A stretch of 64,000 nucleotides of DNA from Verrucomicrobiota bacterium (GTDB lineage: Bacteria; Verrucomicrobiota; Verrucomicrobiia; Limisphaerales; JAEYXS01), in assembly GCA_023431185.1 (NCBI GenBank), contig JAEYXS010000055.1:1-64000 (forward strand). Direction: 5' to 3'. Numbering within the stretch: the first letter of the stretch is position 1; every line of letters begins with the position of its first letter. The notes below the pieces were generated by a model. The model did not search any database, was not told where the DNA came from, and worked only from the letters and a program-made list of their open reading frames with translations. Shown piece by piece: positions 26,430 through 36,371 of the stretch. The translations under genes and the position numbers were made by a program.

Positions 26430-27794
26430 ATGAAATCTAACGGCAAAGCAGTCCGGTCCGAGGTGGCCAAATTCGTCCGCGGTCTGGTTCGTCGCAATCC
26501 CGGCGAGACCGAATTCCATCAAGCCGTCCAAGAGGTCGTGGAATCGGTCATGCCCTGCGTCCTCGATAATAAAAAATATCGGGACGCACAGATCCTCGAG
26601 CGCATGACTGAGCCGGACCGCATCATCATCTTCCGCGTCACCTGGGAGGATGATCAGGGGAACTTCCGGGCAAACCGTGCCTGGCGTGTGCAGTTCAACA
26701 ACTCCATCGGGCCCTACAAAGGCGGCATGCGTTTCCACCCCAGCGTCACCTTGAGCGTGCTGAAGTTCCTCGGCTTCGAGCAGGTGTATAAGAACAGCCT
26801 CACCGGTCTGCCGATGGGCGGCGGCAAGGGCGGCTCCAATTTCAATCCAAAGGGCAAGAGCGAGCACGAGGTCATGCGCTTTTGCCAGTCCCTGATGATT
26901 GAACTGCACCGTCACATCGGCGAAGACACCGATGTGCCCGCTGGCGACATTGGCGTGGGCCGACGCGAGATCAGCTACATGTTCGGCCAGTACAAACGTC
27001 TCGCCAACCGTTTCACCGGCACGCTGACCGGCAAGGGCCTCTCCTTCGGCGGCAGCCTCATCCGCACGGAAGCCACCGGTTACGGTGCCGTCTATTTCAT
27101 GCAGAACATGCTCGCCGTGCGTGGGGAAAGTATCGCTGGCAAGACGGCCGTCGTCTCCGGCTCGGGCAACGTCGCGCTCTATTGCATCCAGAAACTCATG
27201 CAGGAAGGCGCTAAAGTCGTCACCGCTTCGGACTCCCGCGGATTCATCCACGACCCGCAAGGCATCACGCCCGAGAAATTCACCTGGCTGAAGGAACTTA
27301 AGGAGGTCAAACGCGGTCGCATCCACGAATACGCCGAAAGATTTCCCGAAGCGAAATTCTACGAAAGCCAGACCCCGTGGGGCATCGCCTGCGACCTCGC
27401 CTTCCCCTGCGCCACGCAGAACGAACTCCACGGCGACGATGCCAGGCAACTCATCAGCAATGGTGTAAAAGCCGTCGCCGAAGGCGCGAACATGCCCAGC
27501 ACCCTCGAAGCCACGCGCCTCTTTCTGGAGAACAAAGTCAGCTTCGCCCCCGGCAAAGCAGCCAACGCCGGCGGTGTGGCCGTCTCCGGCTTGGAACAAA
27601 GCCAGAACGCCATCCGCATCGCCTGGAGCCGGGATGAAGTGGACGCCCGCCTCAAGGACATCATGAAGGGCGTGCACGACCGCAGCCGTCAATACGGCGA
27701 CGACGGCAAAGGCTACGTGAACTATGTCCAAGGCGCGAACATCGCCGGCTTCGTGAAAGTGGCCGACGCGATGCTGGCTTACGGCGCAGTATAA
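26430..27794 (+). CDS. gdhA: NADP-type glutamate dehydrogenase
   Basis: A 454-residue hexameric-type enzyme that aminates 2-oxoglutarate to glutamate with NADPH. Family motifs are clear: GPYKGGMRFHPSV, the substrate and catalytic Lys stretch PMGGGKGGSNFNPKGKS, GDIGVGRREISYMFGQY and the Rossmann motif VSGSGNVALY. Length and pattern fit the GdhA small subfamily. It offers an ammonium assimilation step for the nitrate cluster about 5 kb away, although it lies in its own transcription unit. A bidirectional hairpin terminator follows. Confidence 0.93.
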   Translation: MKSNGKAVRSEVAKFVRGLVRRNPGETEFHQAVQEVVESVMPCVLDNKKYRDAQILERMTEPDRIIIFRVTWEDDQGNFRANRAWRVQFNNSIGPYKGGMRFHPSVTLSVLKFLGFEQVYKNSLTGLPMGGGKGGSNFNPKGKSEHEVMRFCQSLMIELHRHIGEDTDVPAGDIGVGRREISYMFGQYKRLANRFTGTLTGKGLSFGGSLIRTEATGYGAVYFMQNMLAVRGESIAGKTAVVSGSGNVALYCIQKLMQEGAKVVTASDSRGFIHDPQGITPEKFTWLKELKEVKRGRIHEYAERFPEAKFYESQTPWGIACDLAFPCATQNELHGDDARQLISNGVKAVAEGANMPSTLEATRLFLENKVSFAPGKAANAGGVAVSGLEQSQNAIRIAWSRDEVDARLKDIMKGVHDRSRQYGDDGKGYVNYVQGANIAGFVKVADAMLAYGAV

Positions 27795-27818
27795 GCTCCG
27801 TCTGAATCCGAAAACAGC

Positions 27819-27850
27819 AAAGCGTTGGGCTGTTAACAACCCAACGCTTT
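27819..27850. terminator. Bidirectional terminator between gdhA and the Calx-beta gene
   Basis: A perfect 11-base stem AAAGCGTTGGG/CCCAACGCTTT with a 10-base loop lies between two convergent genes. T-rich runs are short on both sides. Confidence 0.75.
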
Positions 27851-27894
27851 CAACATTTGTCCACCGCCAGTCCCCGGGCGTGGAAGATTGTTGC

Positions 27895-30800
27895 TTACGG
27901 CAGCATCTTCGCCCGGTAGAACCGCGTGCCCGGCCCGGCTGGCTCGGAGAAATAGCTGCCCGCCCTGCCGGAAGCGTTGGTGAACACCGGACTCCAGTTG
28001 ATCAAATCACTGGAGACTTCAACGACATAACCTTGGCCGGGAGTGAAGAACAACTGCACCGAACCGGCCGCCCCCGTGCCCGAGGAAAGCAGTTGCAAGC
28101 CGCCCGAGCCAGCAGCTCCGCTGTTGAACGTCAGCACCATTCCCTCACCAGCCAGCACCTCAAAGCTGTCACTGTCGCCAGTGTGGTTGAATCCGTCATC
28201 CGCCCGGAGCGTTACCAGATCAGCCGTCGCCGGCATGGTGATCTGGCCATTCCATACGCCATTCACAAACACACCCGACTCCGTGGGCAGGACCGAAACT
28301 GGCTGTGAGTTTCCATAAACCGCATAGCGGAGGTCCACAAAGGGAATCCGCTGCAGCGCCGTCATGGGGAAGAAATCACCAGGGGTCTGGAACCCACCAT
28401 CCACTGTCCCGTGGGCAAACACGGTCGTCGGGAGATAGCGGGTGTAGTAACCCGAAGTCAGGACACCTACCCGGTAGGTCGTGCCCGCCTCCAATATCAC
28501 GGGCGTATCCAGCTCCGTTTCCCGCCACGAGCCCGGCGTACTCGTCACATTCTTGCTGGCGATCAGCTGGCCGTCATTCTTCCAGATGGATACCTTCGTG
28601 CCGCTATAGTGGCGCACATGCGTCACTAGGAGCCGCTGATTCGGGGTAAAGGCATACCCGGCTGTGCGAAAACCTCCGGCCAGCACGTTATGCGCAGGCG
28701 CTCCCAGCAGGTTATGCAGCCCTTCATCTGGCGAGGCCGCCAAAGCCGTCAGGTTTACGATGCCTGAGTAACTGGTCACCACATCACCAAACCGGTCCCG
28801 CGCCGTGACCGTCACCGGGAAAGGCTGGTTGACGGTCTGTTGAAACGGGATGGCGCTCCAGGTGAAGTGGTTCAAATGCCCCGGCAAACCATCATCATTC
28901 ACGATCGTGCCCAGGCCTTCGCCGTCTGCGATGGTCGCATTGACCGCTGCGGACAATAACATCCGCATATACTTGTCCCCTTCGATGGTCGCATTGCCAT
29001 ACACCACTACCGCGACACATTGCGTGGACGTCCCCGAAGGGAATACCAAGATACCGTCGCGGGCGGCATAGCTGCCCGGCGCCAGCGCACTCCCGTCTGC
29101 CGTGGCGAACTTCACCGAGATGGTGCGGCTGCTGGTCCCGGAAAGACTGAGCTCAAACTCCATATAACGGGTCCCGCTGTCACCTTCCACCGTACTGGTA
29201 TCGTGGATGGTGATGCGGGGCAGCGGGTCATCATTCACGATGGTGCCCGTCGCCCGGTTCCTGAGCAAAGTGGCATGCACCGGACTGCTCAAGGTGACGC
29301 TCAAAGTCTCATTGAGTTCATTCACTACATCGCCCAGCACCTGGATCGTGATGGTCTGGCTGGTCGAGCCCGGCGGGAAGATGACCGTGCCGGAGGCAGA
29401 GATGAAGTCCGTGCCGGATTTGGCCGAACCGCTCGCAGTAACGTAGTTCGCCGTGACCGTATGGAGGCTGGCGAACGGCATGGTCACGGTGAACGTCATA
29501 TGAGTGATCCCCTCATTGCCTTCGGCGACGCTGACATCGGCAATCGTCAGCAAGGTCGGAGTGTTCTCGCCCGTCGCATTCAAGATTGTGCCGGTGCCCA
29601 CCCCGTTCTCAATCGTCGCATTGACCGGCATGCTCAAGTTCACCACAAATGTCTCCGCATCTTCCTGCAAGGTTTCCCCGTTCACCACTACGGCTACCGT
29701 CCGGCTCGTGACCCCCGGGGGGAAAGTCACAAAGCCGTTCTTGGCCGCATAATCCGAACCCGCCAGGGCCGTGCCGTTGGCCGTGGCAAACCGCACGCTC
29801 ACCGTCTGGCCGCTGGGTTCTGAGAGCGACACGGTAAAGACCGCATTCACCGAACCGGCGCTCGGTTCCAGCACGGTCACACTGTCGATGAAGAGCTGGG
29901 CCGTGACCGGGTCATCATTCACGATGGTTCCCGTGGCCTTGCTGACCAGCAGCACGCCCGTACCGAATTCATGCATTGACGGACCAGCTAGAAAGAAGTC
30001 CACATTGTTGCTCAGGTTGACAAAGAAAGTCTCGTTCGCTTCGTTGACCAGGTCGCCATTGATGCTGACATCGATTGTTTTGGTTGTCTGCCCGGGCTCA
30101 AAGAAAAGCAACCCGTTGGCCGGGATGTAATCGTTATCCGCCGCCTTGGCGGTCCCGTCCGCCGTGGCATAGCTGATCACCACGGGATATTCACTCGCCG
30201 CCGCCAAAGTCACCTCGAACTGGGCGGTGGTGATCCCTTCGTCCCCCTCAGTCACAGAAGTGTTATGGATCGTCACAGCCGGACGCGGGTTATCCAGAAT
30301 GGTGCCGGTCGCCTCCCCGTCTGCGATCGTGGCAAACAACGGCGAGGTTAGCTGCACCAGGAAAGTCTCCGTGGCCTCCACCAAGGCATCGCTCTTCACT
30401 GTGATGGAGACCGGCCGGCTCAACTGCCCTGCCGGAATGGTGACCAGCCCGGCAGCAGAAACAAAATCACTGCCGGCAATGGCCGTGCCATTCACCGTGG
30501 CGAACCTCACCCCGACCGTCTGACCGCTGACCTCCGTCAGGCAGACCTGGAAGGTGGCCGTGGCCGTCCCGGAATCGCTCTCCGTGACCGTGACGTCGAA
30601 GATGTTGATCTGAGCCGTCACCGGATCGTCATTGAGGATGGTGCCCATGCCCCGGTCATCCCCCAGCACCGCATTGACCGGATTGCTCAAGACCAGTGAA
30701 AACCTCTCATTCGCCTCGTTCAGCAGATCTCCGTTGACGGTCACGGCAACCGTCCTCTGCAGCTCGCCCGGCTCGAATTCAAGGACGCCGTTGAGCGCTG

Positions 30801-32130
30801 CAAAATCTGTCCCCTGCAACGCCGAACCGTTTACCGTGCGGTAATTGACCCGCACCACGCTCGCACTCGGGCAGGAGAGCATGATGGTAAACTCGGCATT
30901 CACAGAGCCGGAATTCCCTTCCGTGACTGTGACATCGCTGACCGAGGCGAACACCGTCATGACCGTATCCGCATCGTCATCGATGATGGTTCCGGTGGCC
31001 GGTGGCCCTGAAAAACTTGCCCCGACCGGGTTCGTCAGGCGGATCTGGAAGGTTTCGTCACCTTCCGCCACCGTATCACCCAGAATCGGCACCAGTATCT
31101 GGCGGGTGGTCGTTCCCGGTGGGAACGTCAGCAAACCACTGGTGGCAGTGTAATCAATACCGGCCAGTGCCGAGCCATTCACCGTGTTGTAACTGACCCG
31201 GACCGTTGTCCCGATGGCCGTCTGCAAACCGACTTCGGTCTCGGCCAGCTCCACTTGGAAAACCATGTTCCTCGTGCCGTCATTACCCTCCACTACCGAA
31301 CCGTTGCTGATGGTCAGCGGCGGCGGCGGCACGGAAGATTCCAGGGAAAAAACAAAGACCGTGGTGTCCAGCGCCGAATCCGATGTGTCAGCCACAATGA
31401 AAGTGAGCTTGTTATTGACGGAACCCGGTGCCACCAAAGCCGTGAACTGCATGATGACAGTCCCCTGCGGACTCAGCACCCCGTCCAGTTCCGTGCCGGC
31501 AATGGCACTCATCTCCGGATGGTTGATGTTCACCGGCTTGCCGCTGGCCAAGGCGATGTTCTGGCCGTTCAGGTAGATGCCGAAACCGTCGATATATTGT
31601 GAATTGACATATTCCGCATACTCCTCCGACCCAAATACCACATAAAACGAGATGAAATTCTTGTCCGAAGTGACGTCAAATTCGATATCTAGCTGGGTGA
31701 CGTCAAAATGGTTGAAATTCGAGGTGGCCGTGCCGGTGATCGGATCCAGCAAGGTTTCCTGATCCCCGGTGGCCGAAACACCATACCCGGTGGTGCGGCT
31801 GCCAGTCGTATTGGGGCCCGATTGGTAGTCGGTCACATTGCCGGTGCTGAGCACAATACCCGGCTGATTCAACCCGTACCCGTTAACATCACCCTCAACA
31901 CCGAGAAAATAAAGGCCAGTCGAGGCTGCGCCTTCAAGGGAATGCCCTTGCAAACTGGCCTGCCGGATGGTCAGACCGGAATTTTCCCCTGGCGTCAACG
32001 CGGCGGCAAGCGCACTGGGAACCGTGTTGCGCTCGATGATGATCGGCCCGGAAGCAGGTTGGGCGTCAGCTCGCGTCAGCACCAAAAACAAAACCAAAGC
32101 CAGCGGGAGGAGGTGTCTGATTGCTTTCAT
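27895..32130 (-). CDS. Giant secreted protein with seven Calx-beta repeats
   Basis: A 1411-residue exported protein. The signal peptide is residues 1-24 (ending ADAQ). A choice-of-anchor L-like domain follows (about 30-275, with ISFYVVFGSEEYAEYV). Seven Calx-beta domains span about 285-1080; each starts with a VTVTEGNSG-type strand and ends in an ATGTIVNDD-type calcium-binding turn. After these come an Ig-like part, a domain with FRTAGYAFTPNQ and a C-terminal VEVSSDLINWSPVF domain typical of secreted verrucomicrobial proteins. The ATG at 32130 is chosen because it begins the signal peptide. It is probably an adhesive or cell-surface protein; no enzyme domain is visible. Confidence 0.82.
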   Translation of the reverse strand: MKAIRHLLPLALVLFLVLTRADAQPASGPIIIERNTVPSALAAALTPGENSGLTIRQASLQGHSLEGAASTGLYFLGVEGDVNGYGLNQPGIVLSTGNVTDYQSGPNTTGSRTTGYGVSATGDQETLLDPITGTATSNFNHFDVTQLDIEFDVTSDKNFISFYVVFGSEEYAEYVNSQYIDGFGIYLNGQNIALASGKPVNINHPEMSAIAGTELDGVLSPQGTVIMQFTALVAPGSVNNKLTFIVADTSDSALDTTVFVFSLESSVPPPPLTISNGSVVEGNDGTRNMVFQVELAETEVGLQTAIGTTVRVSYNTVNGSALAGIDYTATSGLLTFPPGTTTRQILVPILGDTVAEGDETFQIRLTNPVGASFSGPPATGTIIDDDADTVMTVFASVSDVTVTEGNSGSVNAEFTIMLSCPSASVVRVNYRTVNGSALQGTDFAALNGVLEFEPGELQRTVAVTVNGDLLNEANERFSLVLSNPVNAVLGDDRGMGTILNDDPVTAQINIFDVTVTESDSGTATATFQVCLTEVSGQTVGVRFATVNGTAIAGSDFVSAAGLVTIPAGQLSRPVSITVKSDALVEATETFLVQLTSPLFATIADGEATGTILDNPRPAVTIHNTSVTEGDEGITTAQFEVTLAAASEYPVVISYATADGTAKAADNDYIPANGLLFFEPGQTTKTIDVSINGDLVNEANETFFVNLSNNVDFFLAGPSMHEFGTGVLLVSKATGTIVNDDPVTAQLFIDSVTVLEPSAGSVNAVFTVSLSEPSGQTVSVRFATANGTALAGSDYAAKNGFVTFPPGVTSRTVAVVVNGETLQEDAETFVVNLSMPVNATIENGVGTGTILNATGENTPTLLTIADVSVAEGNEGITHMTFTVTMPFASLHTVTANYVTASGSAKSGTDFISASGTVIFPPGSTSQTITIQVLGDVVNELNETLSVTLSSPVHATLLRNRATGTIVNDDPLPRITIHDTSTVEGDSGTRYMEFELSLSGTSSRTISVKFATADGSALAPGSYAARDGILVFPSGTSTQCVAVVVYGNATIEGDKYMRMLLSAAVNATIADGEGLGTIVNDDGLPGHLNHFTWSAIPFQQTVNQPFPVTVTARDRFGDVVTSYSGIVNLTALAASPDEGLHNLLGAPAHNVLAGGFRTAGYAFTPNQRLLVTHVRHYSGTKVSIWKNDGQLIASKNVTSTPGSWRETELDTPVILEAGTTYRVGVLTSGYYTRYLPTTVFAHGTVDGGFQTPGDFFPMTALQRIPFVDLRYAVYGNSQPVSVLPTESGVFVNGVWNGQITMPATADLVTLRADDGFNHTGDSDSFEVLAGEGMVLTFNSGAAGSGGLQLLSSGTGAAGSVQLFFTPGQGYVVEVSSDLINWSPVFTNASGRAGSYFSEPAGPGTRFYRAKMLP

Positions 32131-32466
32131 AGTAAAAAATGTGTTCCGGTACCAATCAAGCTGGCACCTAACTATTTGTCGCATTATGTCGGGCAAAGAA
32201 CCGCCCGCTTATTGCCGTTTGCTTTGAATTTTTTGTCGGGAAAAGAAAACGCCCGATTTAGTCCAAGATGCAGACGAAACCGCCCAAATACAAGCCAATT
32301 AACCTCCAAAGAAGCCAAAATACCTGCCCTTTCTTGCTATCAGAACGACCCTCTCCGCATCTTTCAGGAAGTCACAAACCGGCCAACTATCGGAGTCTGC
32401 CCCACTCCCCTAAAAGCGGCCTAATCCACCCTAGGGAGACGGGGTCATAAGACCCTGAAACCAGAA
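32131..32466. other. 336-base gap upstream of the Calx-beta gene
   Basis: Two similar stretches (TGTCGGGCAAAGAACCGCCCG near 32188, and TTGTCGGGAAAAGAAAACGCCCG-like near 32236) look like a degenerate duplicated hairpin, possibly in the leader of the Calx-beta gene. A GGGTC/GACCC hairpin near 32443-32456 lies downstream of nirA on the minus strand but lacks a T-run. Confidence 0.4.
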
Positions 32467-34224
32467 TCACTCATTATTTGTGAAGATGGCCTGCAGGGTA
32501 TTAAGGTCATGCCGGGCTGTGAATTGCAGGAAAGTCTCCCCTTCCTGACGGCGACGCAGATAACCCTTCAGAATCTTTTCCATCAGCGGCTTAAGGTCAT
32601 CGAAGGAGATGCCTTGGAAGATCTGGCGCCCCACCGTCTGCTGCTTGCCGAAGCCGCCGCCGATGCACACGTGATACCCCTCCACCGTCTCACCAGACAC
32701 CTTAACCTTCGCACCGAGCAATCCGATATCGCCCATGTAATGTTGCGCGCAGGAGTTCGGGCAGCCGGTCAGGTGCACATTCACCGGCACATCCAGCTTC
32801 ACACGCTTGTCCAGATACTCCATCAGTTCCAGCGCGTGACCTTTGGTGTTCGCCCCCGCGAACTTGCAGTAGCTGTTGCCCGTGCACGCGATGAAACCGC
32901 TCTTCAGATTCGATTGCTGCCAGCCGAAGCCCATGCCCACGAGCGCCTTCTTCAACGACTCCACATAAGCATCCGGCACGTTCGGGATGATGAGATTCTG
33001 CCAGACAGTCATGCGCACTTCACCCGAGCCGTAAGCATCCGCGAGTTCCGCGATGCGCAGCATCTGTTTCGGCGTGATCTGACCGACGGGAATCACCACG
33101 CCCACCCAGTTCAAGCCCGCTTGCTTCTGCGGATACACACCGATGTGCGGATGTGCCGGACCAGCTGCCTTCACCGGAGCTGCTTCCAGCTTCGGTGCAC
33201 GCAGCAAGGTATAACCCAACAGCTTCTCCGTCTCCGCGAGATACTGCTCCAGCGTCCACGTCTCGAGCAAATGCTTCAGGCGCGCCTTCTTGCGATCACC
33301 GCGATTACCATTCGCGATGAATACACGCAGCATGGCCGAAGTCGCCTTCACCACTTCCTCTGGCTTCGCATAGATTCCAAGATCCTTGGCGAAAGCTTTG
33401 TGACCCGTCGCACCACCCAAGGCGCAGCGGAAATAAACACCCGCCTTCACTTCACCGCTGTCTTGCTCCACGCGCACCGCCGTCCAGCCGATGTCGTTCG
33501 TGTCCTCCACGCTGCTGATGAGGCCGCCGCCGTTGAACGCGATGTTGAACTTGCGCGGCAGGTCGTAGAACTCGCGGGTGTTCAGGATCACCTGCCCCAT
33601 CTCATGCGTGAGCGGCAGCGTCTCGATGATCTCATTCGGGTCCAGGCCGCTTGTCGGATCGCACGTCAGGTTGCGGATGTTATCCGCACCGGAACCACGC
33701 GTGTGCAGGCCCACGCCTTGAATGCGGCGCAAGACTTCCGGCGCATTCTTCGGCTCGATCAAACGGATCTGGAGATTCGCCCGTGTGGTGATCTGCACAT
33801 AGCCCGTGGTCAGATCCTTCGCCAAATTAGCGATCTCACGCAATTGAAACGTCTTCAATTGGCCGCCCGGGATGCGCAAACGCGCCATGAAGGCTTCCTT
33901 GTTCGGCGTGAGATAGAACAGGCCGTGCCACTTGAAGCGGAACGTGTTCTCCTTGTCCGGGGCCTGGTTCGCCGCCGCGTGTTGCAGCAGGAGCGGATAC
34001 GCATCTAGCGGAAATAGCTCGTGCTTGATGCGCTCCTCCGGGATGAGGTCTTCCAGGTTCGGCTTCGCGGGACCAGACGGTTGCGCCGCCGGATTCGGCA
34101 TGAGGTCGCCGAAGGAAACCCCGCGGTTCTTCAGACCGGAGAAAAAGCCGTCGAGATACGCGGTCTGCTCGTTCGAGAGCTTTTGGCCGGAAATCTCTTT
34201 GATGGGAACAGTGGAGTTGCTCAT
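32467..34224 (-). CDS. nirA: Siroheme nitrite reductase (NirA type)
   Basis: A 585-residue nitrite/sulfite reductase haemoprotein, which reduces nitrite to ammonium with six electrons in the cytoplasm. The siroheme-[4Fe-4S] cysteines are seen as CTGNSYCK and CPNSCAQ, about 40 residues apart, and TTRANLQIRL is the siroheme-binding region. As last gene of the nitrate reductase unit, 18 bases after the flavoprotein, it is far more likely to use nitrite than sulfite. Its N-terminus contains LSNEQTAYLDGFFSGL, a motif also seen at the N-terminus of the flavoprotein; the two may bind each other. Confidence 0.85.
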   Translation of the reverse strand: MSNSTVPIKEISGQKLSNEQTAYLDGFFSGLKNRGVSFGDLMPNPAAQPSGPAKPNLEDLIPEERIKHELFPLDAYPLLLQHAAANQAPDKENTFRFKWHGLFYLTPNKEAFMARLRIPGGQLKTFQLREIANLAKDLTTGYVQITTRANLQIRLIEPKNAPEVLRRIQGVGLHTRGSGADNIRNLTCDPTSGLDPNEIIETLPLTHEMGQVILNTREFYDLPRKFNIAFNGGGLISSVEDTNDIGWTAVRVEQDSGEVKAGVYFRCALGGATGHKAFAKDLGIYAKPEEVVKATSAMLRVFIANGNRGDRKKARLKHLLETWTLEQYLAETEKLLGYTLLRAPKLEAAPVKAAGPAHPHIGVYPQKQAGLNWVGVVIPVGQITPKQMLRIAELADAYGSGEVRMTVWQNLIIPNVPDAYVESLKKALVGMGFGWQQSNLKSGFIACTGNSYCKFAGANTKGHALELMEYLDKRVKLDVPVNVHLTGCPNSCAQHYMGDIGLLGAKVKVSGETVEGYHVCIGGGFGKQQTVGRQIFQGISFDDLKPLMEKILKGYLRRRQEGETFLQFTARHDLNTLQAIFTNNE

Positions 34225-34242
34225 AGGTGTTCCTGGTAAATC

Positions 34243-36024
34243 TTAATACACGTCGCGTTGATAACGCTTGTCTGACTTCAACTTGGCCACGTAATCCGCC
34301 GCCGCTTCTTTTGTTAGGCCACCGAACTTCTCGGCCACTTCATGCAGCGCAGCATCCACGTCTTTCGCCATGCGCTTGGCGTCACCGCACACGTAGAAGT
34401 GCGCACCTTCTTCCAGCCACTTCCACAGCTCTGCGCCGTTTTCCAACATGCGCGTCTGCACATAGATCTTCTCCTTCTGATCGCGGCTGAACGCCAGGTC
34501 CAGACGCGTAAGCGAACCTTCGGCCTGCATCGCGGTCAGCTCCTCTTCGTAGAGGAAATCCGTGGCGCGCGCTTGATCACCGAAGAAGAGCCAGTTCTTA
34601 CCCTTGGCACCCGTCGCCTTGCGCTCCTCGAGAAACGCGCGGAACGGTGCGATACCTGTGCCCGGCCCTACCATGATAACGGGCTTGTTCGTATCTTCTG
34701 GCAGGCGGAAGCCGTGACTCGTCTGGATGAAGACCGGCACCGCCGTGTCATTCAGGATCACACGATCCGCCAGCCAGCAAGAGGCCACACCCTTCTTGCT
34801 GCGGCCATTGTGTTCATAACGCACCGCACCAATGGTCAGATGAACCTCACCCGGATGCGCTTTGGGCGAGGAGGAGATGGAGTAAAGGCGCGGCTGTAGC
34901 TTGCGAAGGAAGCCAGTGAATTCCGTGACGGTGAACTTGGCACCCGCACAGGCACGCAGCACATCCACGATGTCCTTGCCCCAGAGCCACGCGTCCAAAT
35001 CCTTCTTCTTGTCCGCCGCCAGCAAGCCGATCAATTCGGCATTATTCGCTTTCTCCACTGCCGCCTTGATAAATGACGGTGGTGCTTGAGTGATCACATA
35101 CGTGCTGACGAGTGCTTCGTGCAACGTGCTGTCCTTGCCGTTGGCGTCCTTCACTTGCTCGTCGCCATTGAAGTTCAATGCGGCGAGCAGCTCTTCCACC
35201 AGCACAGGATCGTTCTTCGGCATCACGCCCAGCGCATCACCCGCCTCGTAGCTCAAGCCGGAACCTTCCAGCACGATCTCGAAATGACGCGTGTCCTTCG
35301 CAGAACCCGCCTTGTTCAGGCGGCGGTTCGTCTTGAGCAATGCCGGGAACGGGTTGTTGCGCGACCATTTCGCCGTATCTTTGGCATGGGCAGGATCGGT
35401 GACGACTTCCGTAGGAGCTGCAGCTGGCAGTGCAGGCGCTGCCGTGGCGCTCTCCAGCACCGGCCAGACACCTTCAGTCCACGCCTTCGCCGCCGCTTCG
35501 TAATCCACATCGCATTCGCCGCGAGGGACCAAGCGCTTGGCCCCCAAAGCTTCCAGCCGTTCATCGAACTTTTTGCCAGCACCGCAGAAGTCGCTGTAGT
35601 TCTTATCGCCTAAACCCAGCACGGCGTAAGAAAGATTCTCCAGCTTCGGCGCCGTCTCAGCGCTCAGCGCCGCCCAAAAGTTCACCGCGTTATCCGGCGC
35701 ATCGCCATCGCCCCAGGTGCTGGTGATGATGACGAACTTCGATTCCTTCGCGAGATCGGCGGGCGAGATCTTGTTTAGCTCGCTGATCTTCGGCAGGAAA
35801 CCGCGCTTCTCCGCCTCTTTGCCAAGCTTCTTGGCCAGGCCTTCGGCGGAACCGGTCTGTGAGCCGAAGCCGATCAAGAGCGGTTGCTTCGGCTTAGCTT
35901 CCACGGGTGTGCCCGCCGGCATCGGCGCACCACTAGCGAGCAGGCCTGCGAGGTAACCATTGAGCCACGCACGTTGTTCCGGCGTGAAGGGAGCGTTTTC
36001 AGGGAGTGTAGGAATCAAGTTCAT
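34243..36024 (-). CDS. CysJ-like NADPH diflavin reductase
   Basis: A 593-residue flavoprotein of the sulfite reductase alpha/cytochrome P450 reductase type. A flavodoxin domain (about 45-190) has the FMN motif GSQTGSAEG and TWGDGDAPDNA. The FAD-binding domain contains RLYSISSSP, and the NADPH part has GPGTGIAPFRAFLEER. Electron flow would be NADPH to FAD to FMN to a siroheme enzyme. Its stop is 18 bases from nirA, so here it probably serves nitrite reduction. The ATG at 36024 overlaps the cupin stop (ATGA) and has AAAGG seven bases upstream. The N-terminal FTPEQRAWLNGYLAGL resembles that of NirA. Confidence 0.85.
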   Translation of the reverse strand: MNLIPTLPENAPFTPEQRAWLNGYLAGLLASGAPMPAGTPVEAKPKQPLLIGFGSQTGSAEGLAKKLGKEAEKRGFLPKISELNKISPADLAKESKFVIITSTWGDGDAPDNAVNFWAALSAETAPKLENLSYAVLGLGDKNYSDFCGAGKKFDERLEALGAKRLVPRGECDVDYEAAAKAWTEGVWPVLESATAAPALPAAAPTEVVTDPAHAKDTAKWSRNNPFPALLKTNRRLNKAGSAKDTRHFEIVLEGSGLSYEAGDALGVMPKNDPVLVEELLAALNFNGDEQVKDANGKDSTLHEALVSTYVITQAPPSFIKAAVEKANNAELIGLLAADKKKDLDAWLWGKDIVDVLRACAGAKFTVTEFTGFLRKLQPRLYSISSSPKAHPGEVHLTIGAVRYEHNGRSKKGVASCWLADRVILNDTAVPVFIQTSHGFRLPEDTNKPVIMVGPGTGIAPFRAFLEERKATGAKGKNWLFFGDQARATDFLYEEELTAMQAEGSLTRLDLAFSRDQKEKIYVQTRMLENGAELWKWLEEGAHFYVCGDAKRMAKDVDAALHEVAEKFGGLTKEAAADYVAKLKSDKRYQRDVY

Positions 36025-36371
36025 GCTACTGCCTTTGCCCAACCGATTTCGGGAGCGGAATAAATGGAGAGGAATACTGCATCTTCGGTGCCTTCGTTCA
36101 CGGCACCATGGATTTCATTGTGACTGGCCACATCGAGTTCACCCGCACGGATGACCCTGCGTTCACCATTGCCCATGAGGTAAGTCAGTTCACCGCGCAT
36201 CATCACCCACGTGTCCTGCCCGCTTGGATGCGTATGCGTCGGCACCTTCTGGCCGGGCCGCACGCACCACACCGCGATGCGCGAATGCGGTGTCACCACA
36301 ATCTCTTTCACCACCGCCGCCTTATCCGAGAAGCGGACGAACTGATTAACGTTGAAGATGCGGTTACTCAT
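36021..36371 (-). CDS. Small cupin protein in the nitrate reductase operon
   Basis: A 116-residue single-domain cupin. Metal-binding motifs are PTHTHPSGQDTWVMMRGE (His, His and Glu region) and the later NEIHGAVNEG. The start at 36371 overlaps the nitrate reductase stop by eight bases, and the stop overlaps the flavoprotein start (ATGA), so translation is coupled on both sides. Function is unknown; its fixed position between nitrate reductase and nitrite reductase components suggests a role in nitrate or nitrite assimilation, perhaps sensing or metal handling (inference). Confidence 0.8.
   Translation of the reverse strand: MSNRIFNVNQFVRFSDKAAVVKEIVVTPHSRIAVWCVRPGQKVPTHTHPSGQDTWVMMRGELTYLMGNGERRVIRAGELDVASHNEIHGAVNEGTEDAVFLSIYSAPEIGWAKAVA

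Noticed and set aside
27895..32130. Regular repeats that could suggest a CRISPR or satellite array
   Set aside because: The periodicity is about 330 bases with diverged units and matches seven Calx-beta protein domains in one open frame. No CRISPR-like repeat was seen in the window.
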